From Armatimonadota bacterium (GTDB lineage: Bacteria > Cloacimonadota > Cloacimonadia > Cloacimonadales > TCS61): DNA of 9,845 nt. A model generated the notes under the pieces. That model was given only the letters and a program-made list of their open reading frames with translations. It had not been told where the DNA came from and searched no databases. Of the stretch, positions 1 through 6,929 are shown piece by piece (position 1 is the first letter of the stretch; the number at the start of each line of letters is the position of its first letter). Location of the stretch: NCBI GenBank assembly GCA_030612605.1, contig JAUWNO010000050.1:1-9845 (forward strand). The letters run 5' to 3'. The position numbers and the translations under genes are program-made.

Positions 1-36
1 GATAGTTCTATTAAGATGAAAACAAAAATCTATAAC

Positions 37-67
37 ATCGGAATGTTCAGTTTGCTGATCTTCCGAT
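37..67. repeat. Imperfect hairpin repeat in leader
   Basis: ATCGGAA at 37-43 pairs perfectly with TTCCGAT at 61-67, and TCAG at 47-50 pairs with CTGA at 55-58 around a TTTG loop, leaving a small internal loop. TCGGAATGT (38-46) is also the exact reverse complement of ACATTCCGA (89-97), so this arm could instead pair with the next repeat. It looks like one unit of a dispersed intergenic repeat; no T-tract follows, so it is not a terminator. Confidence 0.5.
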
Positions 68-88
68 TGTACGGGCAAGAACTTCTCT

Positions 89-124
89 ACATTCCGAAGA
101 TTCGACAAGTCGAAACATTCGGAA
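89..124. repeat. Two-tier palindromic repeat
   Basis: An inner perfect stem TTCGAC (101-106) / GTCGAA (109-114) sits inside an outer perfect stem TTCCGAA (92-98) / TTCGGAA (118-124), with GA and ACA as the small internal loop. The 13 paired positions make a strong hairpin in either strand. There is no U-tract after it. It resembles palindromic intergenic repeats; whether it recurs in the genome cannot be seen from here. Confidence 0.6.
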
Positions 125-178
125 GTTGGAAATTGTTTTCATAGGAGTTTGAGCAAAAAACTTAACTCATCCTGCTGT

Positions 179-202
179 CCTTCTCTTAAAAGAAAGAGAA
201 GG
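179..202. repeat. Perfect 9-bp-stem hairpin
   Basis: CCTTCTCTT at 179-187 pairs perfectly with AAGAGAAGG at 194-202 across the six-base loop AAAAGA. No T-run follows on the + strand, so factor-independent termination is unlikely. It forms part of the repeat mosaic before the esterase gene. Confidence 0.5.
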
Positions 203-267
203 AACATAAGAACAATTGGAAGAAAAAATAGCACGAAGTCATCCCTCGCTTGTGACAAAGAGAGAGA

Positions 268-279
268 CCGACCTGTCGG
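268..279. repeat. Short GC-rich palindrome in a purine-rich repeat block
   Basis: CCGAC (268-272) and GTCGG (275-279) form a tight palindrome. It is followed by GCC-TT-GGC within a locally GC-richer block at about 236-310 that contrasts with the A/T-rich surroundings. The block looks inserted or repeat-derived. It has no reading frame of note. Confidence 0.35.
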
Positions 280-363
280 GGCGTAGCCTTGGCGAAGACC
301 GAGAGTGAGTTAGAAAATACGAAAAAAATTATTCTGATATAAGACTAAACAAAAAATAAAAAC

Positions 364-368
364 GAGGA
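364..368 (+). promoter_or_regulatory. Shine-Dalgarno site of the esterase gene
   Basis: GAGGA lies four bases before the ATG at 373 in an otherwise A-only stretch. It supports that ATG, which is immediately followed by a signal peptide. Confidence 0.7.
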
Positions 369-372
369 AAAA

Positions 373-1902
373 ATGAAAAAAATATTATTTATTTTATTGT
401 TTTTGAGTATTTCGATTTATGTATTTGCATCTGATCTTTTAGAAGAAATCAATGAATTATATTTAAACCAGGAAATCAGCAATGATTCTCTTTTCTTTTT
501 ACTTTCAGATTGGAATAATTATCGGCAACCTGACAGCACCGGAATTTTTCTACAAAAAGAAAATGTTATCAATGACACATTAACTGCTCCCTATTTTATT
601 CATATTCCGCAAAATTATAATCCCTCCAAACCTGCTCAATTGCTGGTTTATCTACATGGTGGTGTGGGAAGAAAAGATTTTGTTGAAGATTTTGATGAAT
701 ATACTCAACAGGTCATAGAGATTTTCCCACAGGAAGTCAGAGACGATTGGTTCTTTCTCTTCCCGCAAGGAAACCAAAACACAATGTGGTGGGATCTGGT
801 TGGGATGGAAAATATCAAAACCCAGATCAGAAACCTGAAGGAAAATTACAACATCAATGATAACAAAATTTATATGACAGGCTTTTCAGATGGAGGTTCG
901 GCTTCCTTTCATTTTGCTTTAACCGATCCGAACCTGTTCGCTGCTTTTTATCCTTTGAACGGATATATCGCTGTGGGTTCCAGAGTAACACAGAATCCTG
1001 CTTATCTTCCCAACTTGAGAAATAGACATTCACGGGCTATCAATACAGATGAAGATGGCTTGTATCCTTCTGCAGATATGAGACTTCTAATGGAGTTATC
1101 TCTGCAAGCTGGCGCAGACCTTTTGTATAAAGAGTATTGGGGGATCGGACATGATTTTGCTTATGCAGATGTTGATGTTCCAATTATGGTTCAGGATATG
1201 AAAAATCACACGAGAGACATCTTCAGAAGTGAAATATATTGGGAAACTTCCACTCATGAATTCAACAGGTGTGATTGGTTGGAAATTTCTGAACTTGATA
1301 CTTTGGAAACACCTAAAGAGTGGCATAAAGAATACAATATAAAAATGGAAAACAAAAGAATTCAGTTCGGATTTTATCATGATGAAACCTTTGAAGGAAA
1401 TGGCGTGAAAGTCGGAAATATCATAGAGGGTTCAACTGCAGATAGTATGGATTTGAAAAAGGATGATATTGTAATTAAAATGGCCGGTAAAGTTGTAGAG
1501 AACATCGAGAAACTGAGTGAATTGAAAACCTTCAAAAAAAGAGGAGATGAAGTTTCTCTTTTTGTTCTTCGCGATAATAAAGAAATAAAATTATTCGGTC
1601 AATTCCCGGAAATTGAATTTTATGATGCTTTTATCATGAATAAGATTTCCGGAGCAGTTAAAGCAATATACTGGGGAAATCAATTTGAGATTGAAACTTC
1701 CCGTGTAGATGAACTGGCAATATACATTCATCCCTATATGGTAAACCTGGAAATTCCTGTTTCCATTACTGTGAATGGAAACGAAGTTTTCAATGAGCAT
1801 ATCGAGATTAACAGAAAATTTATGGTTGAGAATTTTATAAATAATTTTGATAGGAAAGCATTGTGGGTGAACAGAATATTTACAAGGATTGAGAAGGAAT
1901 GA
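373..1902 (+). CDS. Exported alpha/beta-hydrolase esterase with PDZ-like domain
   Basis: This 509-residue protein is predicted to hydrolyse ester bonds outside the cytoplasm. Residues 1-19 form a signal peptide (MKK, hydrophobic core, cleavage after VFA-19). Residues about 70-265 look like the PHB-depolymerase/feruloyl-esterase type of alpha/beta hydrolase (COG3509-like): the HGG oxyanion strand at 95-97, PQG at 131-133, and a nucleophile elbow G-F-S-D-G-G with Ser172. His260 in GIGHDFAY is the likely catalytic His; the acid is uncertain, perhaps Asp227 or Asp229. Residues about 325-410 look like a PDZ domain (GVKVGNIIEGSTADSMDLKK, then DDIVIKMAGK), usually a peptide- or C-terminus-binding module. 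The remaining 100 residues are beta-rich and unassigned. The ATG at 373 has a GAGGA site. The gene stands alone between repeat-filled spacers. The substrate cannot be told from sequence. The hydrolase call is firm, the PDZ call fairly firm. Confidence 0.85.
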   Translation: MKKILFILLFLSISIYVFASDLLEEINELYLNQEISNDSLFFLLSDWNNYRQPDSTGIFLQKENVINDTLTAPYFIHIPQNYNPSKPAQLLVYLHGGVGRKDFVEDFDEYTQQVIEIFPQEVRDDWFFLFPQGNQNTMWWDLVGMENIKTQIRNLKENYNINDNKIYMTGFSDGGSASFHFALTDPNLFAAFYPLNGYIAVGSRVTQNPAYLPNLRNRHSRAINTDEDGLYPSADMRLLMELSLQAGADLLYKEYWGIGHDFAYADVDVPIMVQDMKNHTRDIFRSEIYWETSTHEFNRCDWLEISELDTLETPKEWHKEYNIKMENKRIQFGFYHDETFEGNGVKVGNIIEGSTADSMDLKKDDIVIKMAGKVVENIEKLSELKTFKKRGDEVSLFVLRDNKEIKLFGQFPEIEFYDAFIMNKISGAVKAIYWGNQFEIETSRVDELAIYIHPYMVNLEIPVSITVNGNEVFNEHIEINRKFMVENFINNFDRKALWVNRIFTRIEKE

Positions 1903-1905
1903 GCA

Positions 1906-1958
1906 AACCCTGAAAACGCTTCTTTCAAATTATCTTCCCGCTTAGCACTTTCAGGGTT
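1906..1958. repeat. Long-range perfect 10-bp inverted repeat
   Basis: AACCCTGAAA (1906-1915) is the exact reverse complement of TTTCAGGGTT (1949-1958), with a 33-base interior. It begins four bases after the esterase stop codon. No T-tract follows, so it is not a standard terminator, though the hairpin could protect the 3' end of the transcript. Confidence 0.55.
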
Positions 1959-1983
1959 GATAACTGATATCTTGCTTTCCAAC

Positions 1984-2031
1984 CTTGAAAGGGTCAATCT
2001 GAAAGACTTTATCGAAAGAGACCTTTTCAAG
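1984..2031. repeat. Nested inverted repeat
   Basis: CTTGAAAGGGTC (1984-1995) pairs with GACCTTTTCAAG (2020-2031), 11 of 12 positions complementary with the remaining one a possible G-U in RNA. Inside it CTTT-ATCG-AAAG (2007-2018) forms a second small hairpin. With the repeat at 1906-1958 it fills most of the 192-base spacer. No gene is visible in this spacer. Confidence 0.5.
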
Positions 2032-2083
2032 ACTTATTAATATTGACATTTATACATATTAAAAAAGTTTTGAGCAGATTTAA

Positions 2084-2088
2084 AGAGG
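2084..2088 (+). promoter_or_regulatory. Shine-Dalgarno site of the small CxxC protein
   Basis: AGAGG lies six bases before the ATG at 2095. It is the main non-protein evidence that this short frame is translated. Confidence 0.6.
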
Positions 2089-2094
2089 TTAAGT

Positions 2095-2343
2095 ATGTTC
2101 AGATTAGATGATAAGCACCTGGAAAAGGCAAAGGAGCTGGCGGCTCATAACAGGAAGAAAAAAAACTGTAACACCTGTTATGACCGCGGTTATATTGGTG
2201 TAACGCCAGAAAATACTTTGATGCTGTGTCATAAATGCGTAGATATGGAAAAAGCAGGAAATGCCTGGAAAGAATATGTGAAAGGTGTTCCTGAGCTGCA
2301 TGAATATTACGCAGAATTTCTCAAAGAAGAGAATGAAGAATAA
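2095..2343 (+). CDS. Small putative zinc-binding protein with two CxxC pairs
   Basis: I do not recognise a named family for this 82-residue protein. It has Cys25-x2-Cys28 (CNTCYDRGYIG) and Cys45-x2-Cys48 (CHKC), spaced 16 residues apart, a zinc-ribbon-like arrangement. The C-x2-C-x-x-x-G-Y-x-G core recalls DnaJ-type cysteine repeats. A lysine-rich, probably helical N-terminus (DDKHLEKAKELAAHNRKKK) and an acidic helical tail ending in EENEE flank the metal site. There is no signal peptide or membrane segment, so it is probably cytoplasmic. The Shine-Dalgarno site, the paired cysteines and balanced composition argue that it is real. The neighbours (an exported esterase before, ileS after) do not reveal a function; binding to nucleic acid or a protein partner would be a guess. 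Confidence 0.75.
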   Translation: MFRLDDKHLEKAKELAAHNRKKKNCNTCYDRGYIGVTPENTLMLCHKCVDMEKAGNAWKEYVKGVPELHEYYAEFLKEENEE

Positions 2344-2352
2344 ACTTTTCTT

Positions 2353-2452
2353 TGTCATCCTGAGGAACTCTTGCATTTGTACAATCGAAGGATCTCTGTT
2401 AGAAATGAGATTCTTCGTAAGAAATTTCTTTGGAGATTTCCTCAGAAAGACA
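2353..2452. repeat. About 100-bp MITE-like element with terminal inverted repeats
   Basis: The ends TGTCATCCTGAGGA (2353-2366) and TCCTCAGAAAGACA (2439-2452) are inverted repeats matching at 12 of 14 positions. Inside, CGAAGGATCTC (2386-2396) pairs with GAGATTCTTCG (2407-2417) at 10 of 11 positions, and AAGAAATTTCTT (2419-2430) is a perfect palindrome. It has no coding capacity for a transposase. From memory, sequences beginning TCATCCTGAG and containing GAAGGATCTC are common dispersed intergenic repeats in many environmental bacteria; I could not search for this. It fills the spacer between the small CxxC gene and ileS, so any ileS promoter must lie in it or in the roughly 45 bases after it. 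Confidence 0.65.
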
Positions 2453-2489
2453 TTGCATTTTTTCAGTTGAGTTCATTATTATAAAATTT

Positions 2490-2494
2490 AGGAG
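2490..2494 (+). promoter_or_regulatory. Shine-Dalgarno site of ileS
   Basis: AGGAG lies five bases before the ATG at 2500. It fixes the ileS start, which also matches the usual N-terminal extent of the family. I see no T-box leader: the spacer before ileS holds the repeat at 2353-2452 rather than T-box elements. Confidence 0.75.
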
Positions 2495-2499
2495 AATAA

Positions 2500-5400
2500 A
2501 TGTATAGATCAGTAGATATAAAAGAAAAAGCCTCTGCCCTGGAAAAAAGGATCAGGGATTACTGGCAGAAAAAAAACACTGCACAGAAAAGCGAAGACAT
2601 TCGTGCAGATGGCAAGCAATTCATTTTTTATGAAGGTCCACCCACTGCAAACGGTATGCCTGGCATTCACCACGTTATTTCGAGGGCTATCAAAGATGCT
2701 GTATGCCGTTATAAAACCATGCAGGGCTTACATGTGAAACGTAAAGCCGGCTGGGATACACATGGTCTTCCTGTGGAGATCGAAGTAGAAAAACAGCTCG
2801 GACTGAAAGACAAGAAAGAAGTAGAAGACTACGGTCTGGAAAAATTCAATAATAAATGTAAAATATCGGTTTTTTCTTATGAGAAAGAGTGGCGGGAAAT
2901 GACCCGTATGATGGGTTACTGGATAGACCTGGATAATCCGTATAAAACACTTACAAATGACTACATTGAAACCGTTTGGTGGATATTGAACGATTTCTAC
3001 AAGAAAGGACTCATCTACAAAGGTCACAAAATCGTACCTTACTGCCCCAGTTGCGGTACACCGCTTTCCAGTCATGAAGTAGCTCAGGGATACCAGGAAA
3101 CGGAAGATCCGTCCGTCTTCATCAAATTCAAAGTGAAAAATGAAGAGAACACTTATTTCTTAGCCTGGACCACTACACCCTGGACACTTATCTCGAATGT
3201 AGCTCTTGTTGTTCATCCAGATGAAGTTTATGTGAAGATCAAGCACAACGATGAATTCCTCATCCTGGCAAAAGCACGTTTGGAAGTTATCGACGATGAA
3301 TACGAGATCGTGGAAGAATATTCAGGGAAAGACCTGGAATACAAAGAATATGAACAGCTTTTCCCGTTCGTTATTCCCAAGGAAAAAGCTTTCTACGTTG
3401 GACTGGCAGATTACGTTACCATGGACGATGGAACAGGAGTTGTGCACACTGCTCCTGCTTTCGGACAGGATGATTATGATCTGGGTAAACAATACAAACT
3501 ACCTGTAATCCAGCCTGTGGACAGTGCTGGAAAATTCACGAAAGAAATAACAAACTGGGCTGGCGAATTCGTGAAAGATGCAGATAAAGGAATTATCAGA
3601 GACCTGAAAGATAGAAATATGCTGTACAAGCGCAAACAGGTTATCCATAGTTATCCGTTCTGCTGGCGTTGCGAAAGTCCTCTTATATATTATGCCCGTT
3701 CAAGTTGGTATATTAAAACCAGCGTTTACAAACAGCAGATGCTGGAAAATAATCGGAAAATTAACTGGTTTCCAACTTTTGTAGGTGAAAAACGTTTTGG
3801 TGAATGGCTGGAAAATAATGTGGACTGGGCTATTTCCCGTGATAGATTCTGGGGAACTCCCCTCAATATCTGGGTTTGCCAGAAATGCGAAGAACAGGAA
3901 AGCATTGCTTCAATTTCAGATCTAAGAAAAAAGGGTAAAATGAAAGACGGCTCACAGGTTCCCAAAGATATCGAACTGCACAGACCTTACGTGGATGATA
4001 TCGAACTTGAGTGTCCCAAATGTAAAGGGAAAATGATTAGAACCCCGGAAGTTATAGATTGTTGGTTCGATAGCGGTTCAATGCCTTTTGCCCAGTGGCA
4101 TTACCCTTTTGAGAATAAAGATAGATTCGAAAAAGAGCTTTTCCCTGCTGATTTTATAAGTGAAGGCATCGACCAGACCCGCGGCTGGTTTTACTCTATG
4201 CTGGCAATTTCCACAATGCTCACAGGAAAATCATCTTATAATAACGTTCTTGTAAACGACCTTATCCTGGATAAGAAGAGTCAAAAAATGAGCAAGAGTA
4301 AAGGCAATACAGTTGATCCGATTAAACTTATGGATGAATACGGAGCCGATGCCATCCGCTGGTATCTGCTGGCTGTAAGTCCTCCCTGGATTCCTACAAA
4401 ATTCGATGAAAAAGGCGTAGTAGAGATCGTTAATAAATTCTTTGGCACATTAAAGAACGTATATTCATTTTATGTAACATATGCAAATATAGATAAATTT
4501 AATGCAGACAAATATAAAATTTCGGATGAAAAAGAAGCTGAGATAGATAAATGGATCATTTCCCGTTTGAATACTTTAATTGCAAATGTTACAAAGAACA
4601 TAGAAAAATATGAACTGACGCGGTCTGTTCGCCATATCCAGAACTTTGTAGTAGATGAACTCAGTAACTGGTATGTGCGACGCAGCAGAAGAAGATATTG
4701 GCAACTGGAACTTACAGAAGATAAAAAGCAGGCATATCTCACACTTTACCAGGTGATGGTTGCTGTAACCAAATTAATGGCTCCATTTGCTCCTTTTCTG
4801 TCAGAAGAAATATTTATCAATCTTACTGGAAAAGAAAGCGTGCATCTTGAAGATTATCCTGTTAGCAACAGTAAGGTTATCTATCCTGAACTGGAAAAAG
4901 AGATGAAAACCGTGATCGACCTGGTTTCTCTGGGAAGGGCAGCACGTAATACCTGCCAGATCAAAGTTCGTCAGACTTTAATTGCTTTATATATCCCGGA
5001 AAAATATAAATCTCTTGTTCAAAGAATGGAGAATCTCATCAAAGAAGAAATAAACGTGAAAGAGATTAAGTATATCCTCGAAAAAGATGACTTTGTGAAA
5101 TATGAATTCAAACCCAATTTCAAGGTTATGGGACCGAAATATGGTAAACATATGAAAGGCATTGCTGCAGCTCTTGCTCAGATGGATGCAAATCATATAG
5201 TTGAAATTCTTCATCAAGGTAAAGATTATTTCCTCGAAATAGAGGGCAGAACCTTCAAACTTATCGAAGAAGACCTGCTCATCTCCATCAAAGATAGAGA
5301 AGGTTTTGTATTCGAAACAAATAAAGAGCTTTTTGTGGCTCTGGATACTCATCTCACTCCTGAACTCATCGAGGAAGGACTGGCTCGTGAACTTGTGAAT

Positions 5401-5652
5401 AAGATCCAGTTCACTCGCAAGGAAAATGGTTTTGAGATCATGGACAGAATAAAGATATTCTTCCTGGCAGAAAATGAAATCGAGGATGTATTCCTGAAAT
5501 ATGCTGATTATATCAAGAATGAAACTCTCACCGATTCGTTCCATAAAGTAAAAGAAGTTCAGAAAGATATGATCGAGTGGGATATTAACGGCAGGAAAGT
5601 GCATCTAACAGTAGAAAAAGTAAAAAATAGATCAGGAGAAAACAATGGCTAA
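2500..5652 (+). CDS. ileS: Isoleucyl-tRNA synthetase, type 2, with GxHH signature
   Basis: The enzyme charges tRNA-Ile with isoleucine and edits misactivated valine in the cytoplasm. At 1050 residues it matches the eukaryote-like type 2 IleRS. The class I signature after PPTANGMP reads G55-I56-H57-H58, the swapped form of HxGH. GWDTHGLPVE is at 84-93. The CP1 editing domain has all expected residues: T224 and T225 in WTTTPWT, N233, H316 and D325 (TAPAFGQDDY). Two cysteine clusters, C182/C185/C388/C391 and C460/C463/C505/C508, fit the two zinc sites of Thermus-type enzymes. WFDSGS, DQTRGWFYS (558-566) and KMSKS (596-600) complete the catalytic core. The anticodon-binding domain includes WYVRRSRRRYW near 725-735, followed by a C-terminal region typical of type 2. 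Type 2 enzymes are known to resist mupirocin. Its stop codon lies inside the next gene. Confidence 0.97.
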   Translation: MYRSVDIKEKASALEKRIRDYWQKKNTAQKSEDIRADGKQFIFYEGPPTANGMPGIHHVISRAIKDAVCRYKTMQGLHVKRKAGWDTHGLPVEIEVEKQLGLKDKKEVEDYGLEKFNNKCKISVFSYEKEWREMTRMMGYWIDLDNPYKTLTNDYIETVWWILNDFYKKGLIYKGHKIVPYCPSCGTPLSSHEVAQGYQETEDPSVFIKFKVKNEENTYFLAWTTTPWTLISNVALVVHPDEVYVKIKHNDEFLILAKARLEVIDDEYEIVEEYSGKDLEYKEYEQLFPFVIPKEKAFYVGLADYVTMDDGTGVVHTAPAFGQDDYDLGKQYKLPVIQPVDSAGKFTKEITNWAGEFVKDADKGIIRDLKDRNMLYKRKQVIHSYPFCWRCESPLIYYARSSWYIKTSVYKQQMLENNRKINWFPTFVGEKRFGEWLENNVDWAISRDRFWGTPLNIWVCQKCEEQESIASISDLRKKGKMKDGSQVPKDIELHRPYVDDIELECPKCKGKMIRTPEVIDCWFDSGSMPFAQWHYPFENKDRFEKELFPADFISEGIDQTRGWFYSMLAISTMLTGKSSYNNVLVNDLILDKKSQKMSKSKGNTVDPIKLMDEYGADAIRWYLLAVSPPWIPTKFDEKGVVEIVNKFFGTLKNVYSFYVTYANIDKFNADKYKISDEKEAEIDKWIISRLNTLIANVTKNIEKYELTRSVRHIQNFVVDELSNWYVRRSRRRYWQLELTEDKKQAYLTLYQVMVAVTKLMAPFAPFLSEEIFINLTGKESVHLEDYPVSNSKVIYPELEKEMKTVIDLVSLGRAARNTCQIKVRQTLIALYIPEKYKSLVQRMENLIKEEINVKEIKYILEKDDFVKYEFKPNFKVMGPKYGKHMKGIAAALAQMDANHIVEILHQGKDYFLEIEGRTFKLIEEDLLISIKDREGFVFETNKELFVALDTHLTPELIEEGLARELVNKIQFTRKENGFEIMDRIKIFFLAENEIEDVFLKYADYIKNETLTDSFHKVKEVQKDMIEWDINGRKVHLTVEKVKNRSGENNG
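5634..5638 (+). promoter_or_regulatory. Shine-Dalgarno site of DUF1015 gene inside ileS
   Basis: AGGAG lies six bases before the ATG at 5645, within the last codons of ileS. Together with the 8-base overlap of the two genes it indicates translational coupling. Confidence 0.7.
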
Positions 5653-6889
5653 GATCAAACCTTTCAGGGGAGTTCGTCCGGCAGAAGAAATGATTAAAGA
5701 AGTGGCTTCCCCACCTTATGATGTACTGAATTCAAAGGAAGCACGCGTGCAGGTGAAAGATAAACCTTATAGTTTTCTGCACGTTGTAAAACCCGAAGTT
5801 GATCTCCCAGAAAATATTAACATTTATGATCAGGCTGTTTATCTGAAGGGAAAAGAAAATCTATATAAACTCATTGAAAATGGGATTCTCATTCAGGATG
5901 ATAAACCTTGTTTTTATCTTTACCGTCTCATCATGGGCAATATTGATGAGATAGGACTCGTTGTCGGGGCATCCATTGAAGACTATGAAAATGATATCAT
6001 CAAGAAACATGAACACACCAGAGCAGATAAAGAAGCAGACCGCATCAAGCATGTGGACTCCTTGAATGCAAATACAGGTCCGGTTTTTCTTACTTACAAG
6101 GCAAGAGAAGATATGAATAATCTGGTTAATGAATTAATCAAAGAAAAACCAGTTTATGATTTTGAAGCAGAAGATGGGATTAAACATATTTTCTGGAAAA
6201 TCGATAACGAAGACGTAATAAAAAAAATCGAAAACATTTTTAGGAAAATCGATTTTCTTTATGTTGCAGACGGACATCACCGTTCTGCTTCCGGAACGAT
6301 CGTAGGACAGAGAAGAAGAGAAGCAAATCCGAATCATACAGGAGAAGAAGAATATAATTATTTTCTCTCTGTTATTTTCCCACATGACCAGCTTTATATT
6401 ATGGATTATAACCGTGTTGTTAAAGATTTGAATTGTCTTTCCCATGATGAATTTTTAAAGAAAGTAGAAGAAAATTTCATTATTGATATTCATTTCAAAG
6501 AAAAAGCATATCAGCCGGAAGGATTGCACGATTTCGGAATGTATTTGGATGGGTCCTGGTATAAGCTTACAGCCAGAGAAGGTTCTTTTCCCGAAGATGA
6601 TCCGGTGAAATCACTCGATGTTTCTATTTTACAGGAAAATCTTCTTACTCCAATATTGGGAATTGGTGATCCCCGTAAAGATAAACGCATCGATTTTGTG
6701 GGTGGTATTCGCGGACTAGAAGAACTTTCCAGACGCGTTGATGCCGGAGAAGCTGTAGCTTTTTCCATGTTTCCAACCTCCATCGAGCAGCTTATGGCAA
6801 TTGCTGATGCAGGGAAAGTGATGCCACCAAAATCCACCTGGTTTGAACCTAAACTTCGTTCAGGTGTGATCGTTCATTTATTGGATTAA
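5645..6889 (+). CDS. DUF1015 (COG4198) family protein
   Basis: This 414-residue cytoplasmic protein is a full-length member of the DUF1015 family. The diagnostic pieces are KPFRGVRPAEE at 5-15, ASPPYDV at 21-27, PYSFLHVVKPEVDLP at 41-55, KHEHTRADKEADR at 121-133, the central YVADGHHRSASG at 206-217, GDPRKDKRIDFVGG at 341-354, and the C-terminal VMPPKSTWFEPKLRSG at 392-407. The family function is not established to my knowledge. The invariant D-G-H-H-R recalls the short His/Arg motif of ParB/sulfiredoxin-fold proteins, some of which are free-serine kinases; that link is inference. From memory, homologues often lie near serine-biosynthesis genes, but here the partner is ileS. Overlap by 8 bp and an internal Shine-Dalgarno site imply co-expression with ileS. 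There is no signal peptide or membrane segment. The family call is firm, the role unknown. Confidence 0.93.
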   Translation: MAKIKPFRGVRPAEEMIKEVASPPYDVLNSKEARVQVKDKPYSFLHVVKPEVDLPENINIYDQAVYLKGKENLYKLIENGILIQDDKPCFYLYRLIMGNIDEIGLVVGASIEDYENDIIKKHEHTRADKEADRIKHVDSLNANTGPVFLTYKAREDMNNLVNELIKEKPVYDFEAEDGIKHIFWKIDNEDVIKKIENIFRKIDFLYVADGHHRSASGTIVGQRRREANPNHTGEEEYNYFLSVIFPHDQLYIMDYNRVVKDLNCLSHDEFLKKVEENFIIDIHFKEKAYQPEGLHDFGMYLDGSWYKLTAREGSFPEDDPVKSLDVSILQENLLTPILGIGDPRKDKRIDFVGGIRGLEELSRRVDAGEAVAFSMFPTSIEQLMAIADAGKVMPPKSTWFEPKLRSGVIVHLLD

Positions 6890-6894
6890 ATTAA

Positions 6895-6924
6895 ACACTG
6901 AATAACACCGAAAGACACTGAATT
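6895..6924. repeat. Period-10 degenerate tandem repeat (3 units)
   Basis: Units ACACTGAATA (6895-6904), ACACCGAAAG (6905-6914) and ACACTGAATT (6915-6924) repeat in register, starting six bases after the DUF1015 stop codon. It is one of several period-9/10 arrays in the spacers of this window. Confidence 0.6.
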
Positions 6925-6929
6925 CAACT

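Larger units (their letters stand above)
1..372. other. Gene-free leader composed of hairpin repeats
   Basis: This stretch upstream of the esterase gene has no convincing gene. It is a mosaic of short inverted repeats, listed separately at 37-67, 89-124, 179-202 and 268-279. The only open frame of note runs from an ATG at 16 to a TAG at 142-144 (42 codons) and lies wholly inside repeat sequence, so I do not call it. The last 60 bases before the gene are A-rich, and a TATAAG hexamer at 338-343 could be a -10 box but has no good -35 partner. No tRNA-like cloverleaf is visible. Confidence 0.6.

Noticed and set aside
16..144. 42-codon open frame starting MKTKIYNIGMF
   Set aside because: It lies entirely in palindromic repeat sequence, has no Shine-Dalgarno site and resembles no family I know. 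The frame is also open to the left edge, so it could be a gene tail, but nothing supports that.
338..343. TATAAG as a -10 box for the esterase gene
   Set aside because: No recognisable -35 at the proper distance in an A-rich stretch where such words arise by chance.
2043..2048. TTGACA as a -35 box for the small CxxC gene
   Set aside because: A perfect -35 word, but the base positions 16-18 beyond it read about AGTTTT and give no -10 box. TATACA and CATATT lie too close to it.
2344..2499. T-box or other leader riboswitch for ileS
   Set aside because: The space is taken by the 2353-2452 element. No specifier loop, T-box sequence or terminator/antiterminator pair is visible.
4987..5604. 205-codon open frame on the minus strand inside ileS
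   Set aside because: It is the antisense shadow of the ileS coding frame, with low-complexity Phe/Ile-rich composition and no family features.
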